64,000 nt of DNA from Rhizobium sp. WYJ-E13. Lineage in GTDB: Bacteria; Pseudomonadota; Alphaproteobacteria; Rhizobiales; Rhizobiaceae. Under the pieces are notes generated by a model. That model saw nothing but the letters and a program-made list of their open reading frames with translations, made no database searches and was not told where the DNA came from. Of this stretch, positions 63,337-64,000 are shown piece after piece. Numbering within the stretch: the first letter of the stretch is position 1; every line of letters begins with the position of its first letter. The position numbers and the translations under genes were made by a program. Where the stretch lies: the NCBI RefSeq assembly GCF_018987265.1, contig NZ_CP076853.1, positions 1,860,001 to 1,924,000 on the forward strand. The letters run 5' to 3'.

Positions 63337-64000
63337 CTACCCTCCAGCAAACTCTCCGCCCGCGAACACCTCCGCAAGCCCCCGCGTCCCCATATCCGCC
63401 TCCTCCTCCGAAAGCCCGGAAAACCCGAGAAGCAGCCGCAACCGATCCGTCGAGACCACATTCATGCGCGACAGCGGCATCACCACCACGCCCTTCTTCA
63501 GCGCCGCAGCGGAAACCGCGGTGTCGTCGTCCCAACTGCCCGTGCTCCGAACCGTGAGATTGATGCCCTGATCCGGCAGCAGCACCGCCACATGCTCCGC
63601 CAGCCGCTCCGCCAGAAACCCCGCCAGCATGTCGCGCGAGGCCCGCAGCCGCTCCCTGAGCCGCCGCAGATGGGCCGGAAAATAGCCCTCCTCCAGGAAA
63701 TCGGCGATCACCCGCTGCTGGAAGATCGGCGGGCAGCGGTCGACGGCGGGGCGCACGGCGCGGAAGGCGGGCACGAGATCGGCGGGGACGACGAGGTAGC
63801 CGATGCGCAGGCTCGGCAGCAGCGCCTTGCTGAAGGTGCCGGTGTAGAGAACGCGGTTTGCCTTGTCGAGGCCGTGCAGCGAGGCGATCGGGTGGCCCTG
63901 ATAGCGGAATTCGCTGTCGTAATCGTCCTCGATGATCCAGCAATCGTTCTCCTCGGCATAGGAAAGCAGCCCGAGCCGCCGCGAGAGCGAGAGAACGGAG
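63337..64000 (-). CDS. MocR/PdxR-like regulator, C-terminal part
   Basis: A 5'-truncated gene that continues beyond the right edge. The 220 visible codons form the aminotransferase-like domain. Key residues are DDYDSEFRY, with the PLP-binding aspartate and tyrosine, and the PLP lysine in GTFSKALLPSLRIGY. The N-terminal GntR-type winged helix expected for this class lies outside the window. Such proteins regulate pyridoxal phosphate or gamma-aminobutyrate genes. The domain is intact up to its TAG stop. Confidence 0.85.
   Translation of the reverse strand, partial: SVLSLSRRLGLLSYAEENDCWIIEDDYDSEFRYQGHPIASLHGLDKANRVLYTGTFSKALLPSLRIGYLVVPADLVPAFRAVRPAVDRCPPIFQQRVIADFLEEGYFPAHLRRLRERLRASRDMLAGFLAERLAEHVAVLLPDQGINLTVRSTGSWDDDTAVSAAALKKGVVVMPLSRMNVVSTDRLRLLLGFSGLSEEEADMGTRGLAEVFAGGEFAGG

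Overview
The window looks like accessory or chromid-like sequence from a member of the Rhizobiaceae (Rhizobium/Agrobacterium/Ensifer group). This is inferred from the high GC content, rhizobial codon use, the AqpS/ArsH-type arsenic operon, the DUF3141-pta-ackA-fabI cluster, several TPR-linked class III cyclases and the dense set of TetR, AraC and LysR regulators. I see no rRNA, tRNA, CRISPR array, replication gene or complete insertion sequence.

Layout. 0-4.4 kb: a truncated gene end, a DUF308 membrane protein divergent from a TetR regulator with paired operators, a large secreted arylsulfatase, and a decayed sulfatase fragment behind it. 4.4-9.4 kb: a class III cyclase/TPR protein, a four-cysteine DUF6455 protein, a TPCP-motif (P1B-5-like) metal ATPase and a nucleoside deaminase. 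9.6-16.1 kb: a universal stress protein divergent from DUF3141/PHA-synthase-like protein, phosphate acyltransferase, acetate kinase and FabI, with an FNR/FixK-type box between them. 16-24.4 kb: a glycine-rich secreted protein, AraC/GyrI regulator, autotransporter, BacA/SbmA-type ABC exporter and a TetR/EamA pair. 24.4-34.1 kb: an IS66 remnant, an NAD(P)-binding protein and cupin, TetR plus epimerase, and a TetR-controlled RND pump with two adaptor lipoproteins. 34.1-37.3 kb: an operon of two LysE-superfamily exporters and a DHDPS-like aldolase, divergent from an ArgP-like LysR regulator. 37.6-49.3 kb: a second cyclase/TPR protein, an orphan Imm8-like immunity protein, a PPP-type phosphatase, a second arylsulfatase lying between an AraC fragment and a similar intact AraC gene, a TetR/hydrolase pair, a lone PhnM-like amidohydrolase and an MFS exporter. 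49.6-57.3 kb: a DUF262 (GmrSD-like) protein, an ArsA ATPase, a nucleotide kinase-like protein, an AbrB antitoxin-like protein and a second autotransporter. 57.4-62.3 kb: a tightly overlapping operon arsR-arsC(LMW)-arsN2-aqpS-arsC(Grx)-arsH-arsK, with a divergent cysteine-rich DUF6428 gene. 62.5-64 kb: a VapBC toxin-antitoxin pair and the C-terminal part of a MocR-type regulator cut by the window end.

The most coherent systems are the arsenic operon, with the orphan ArsA nearby, and the putative low-oxygen acyl-phosphate module at 9.6-16.1 kb. The strongest overlooked items are two eroded gene fragments (sulfatase and AraC), the orphan Imm8 gene and several clear regulator operators.
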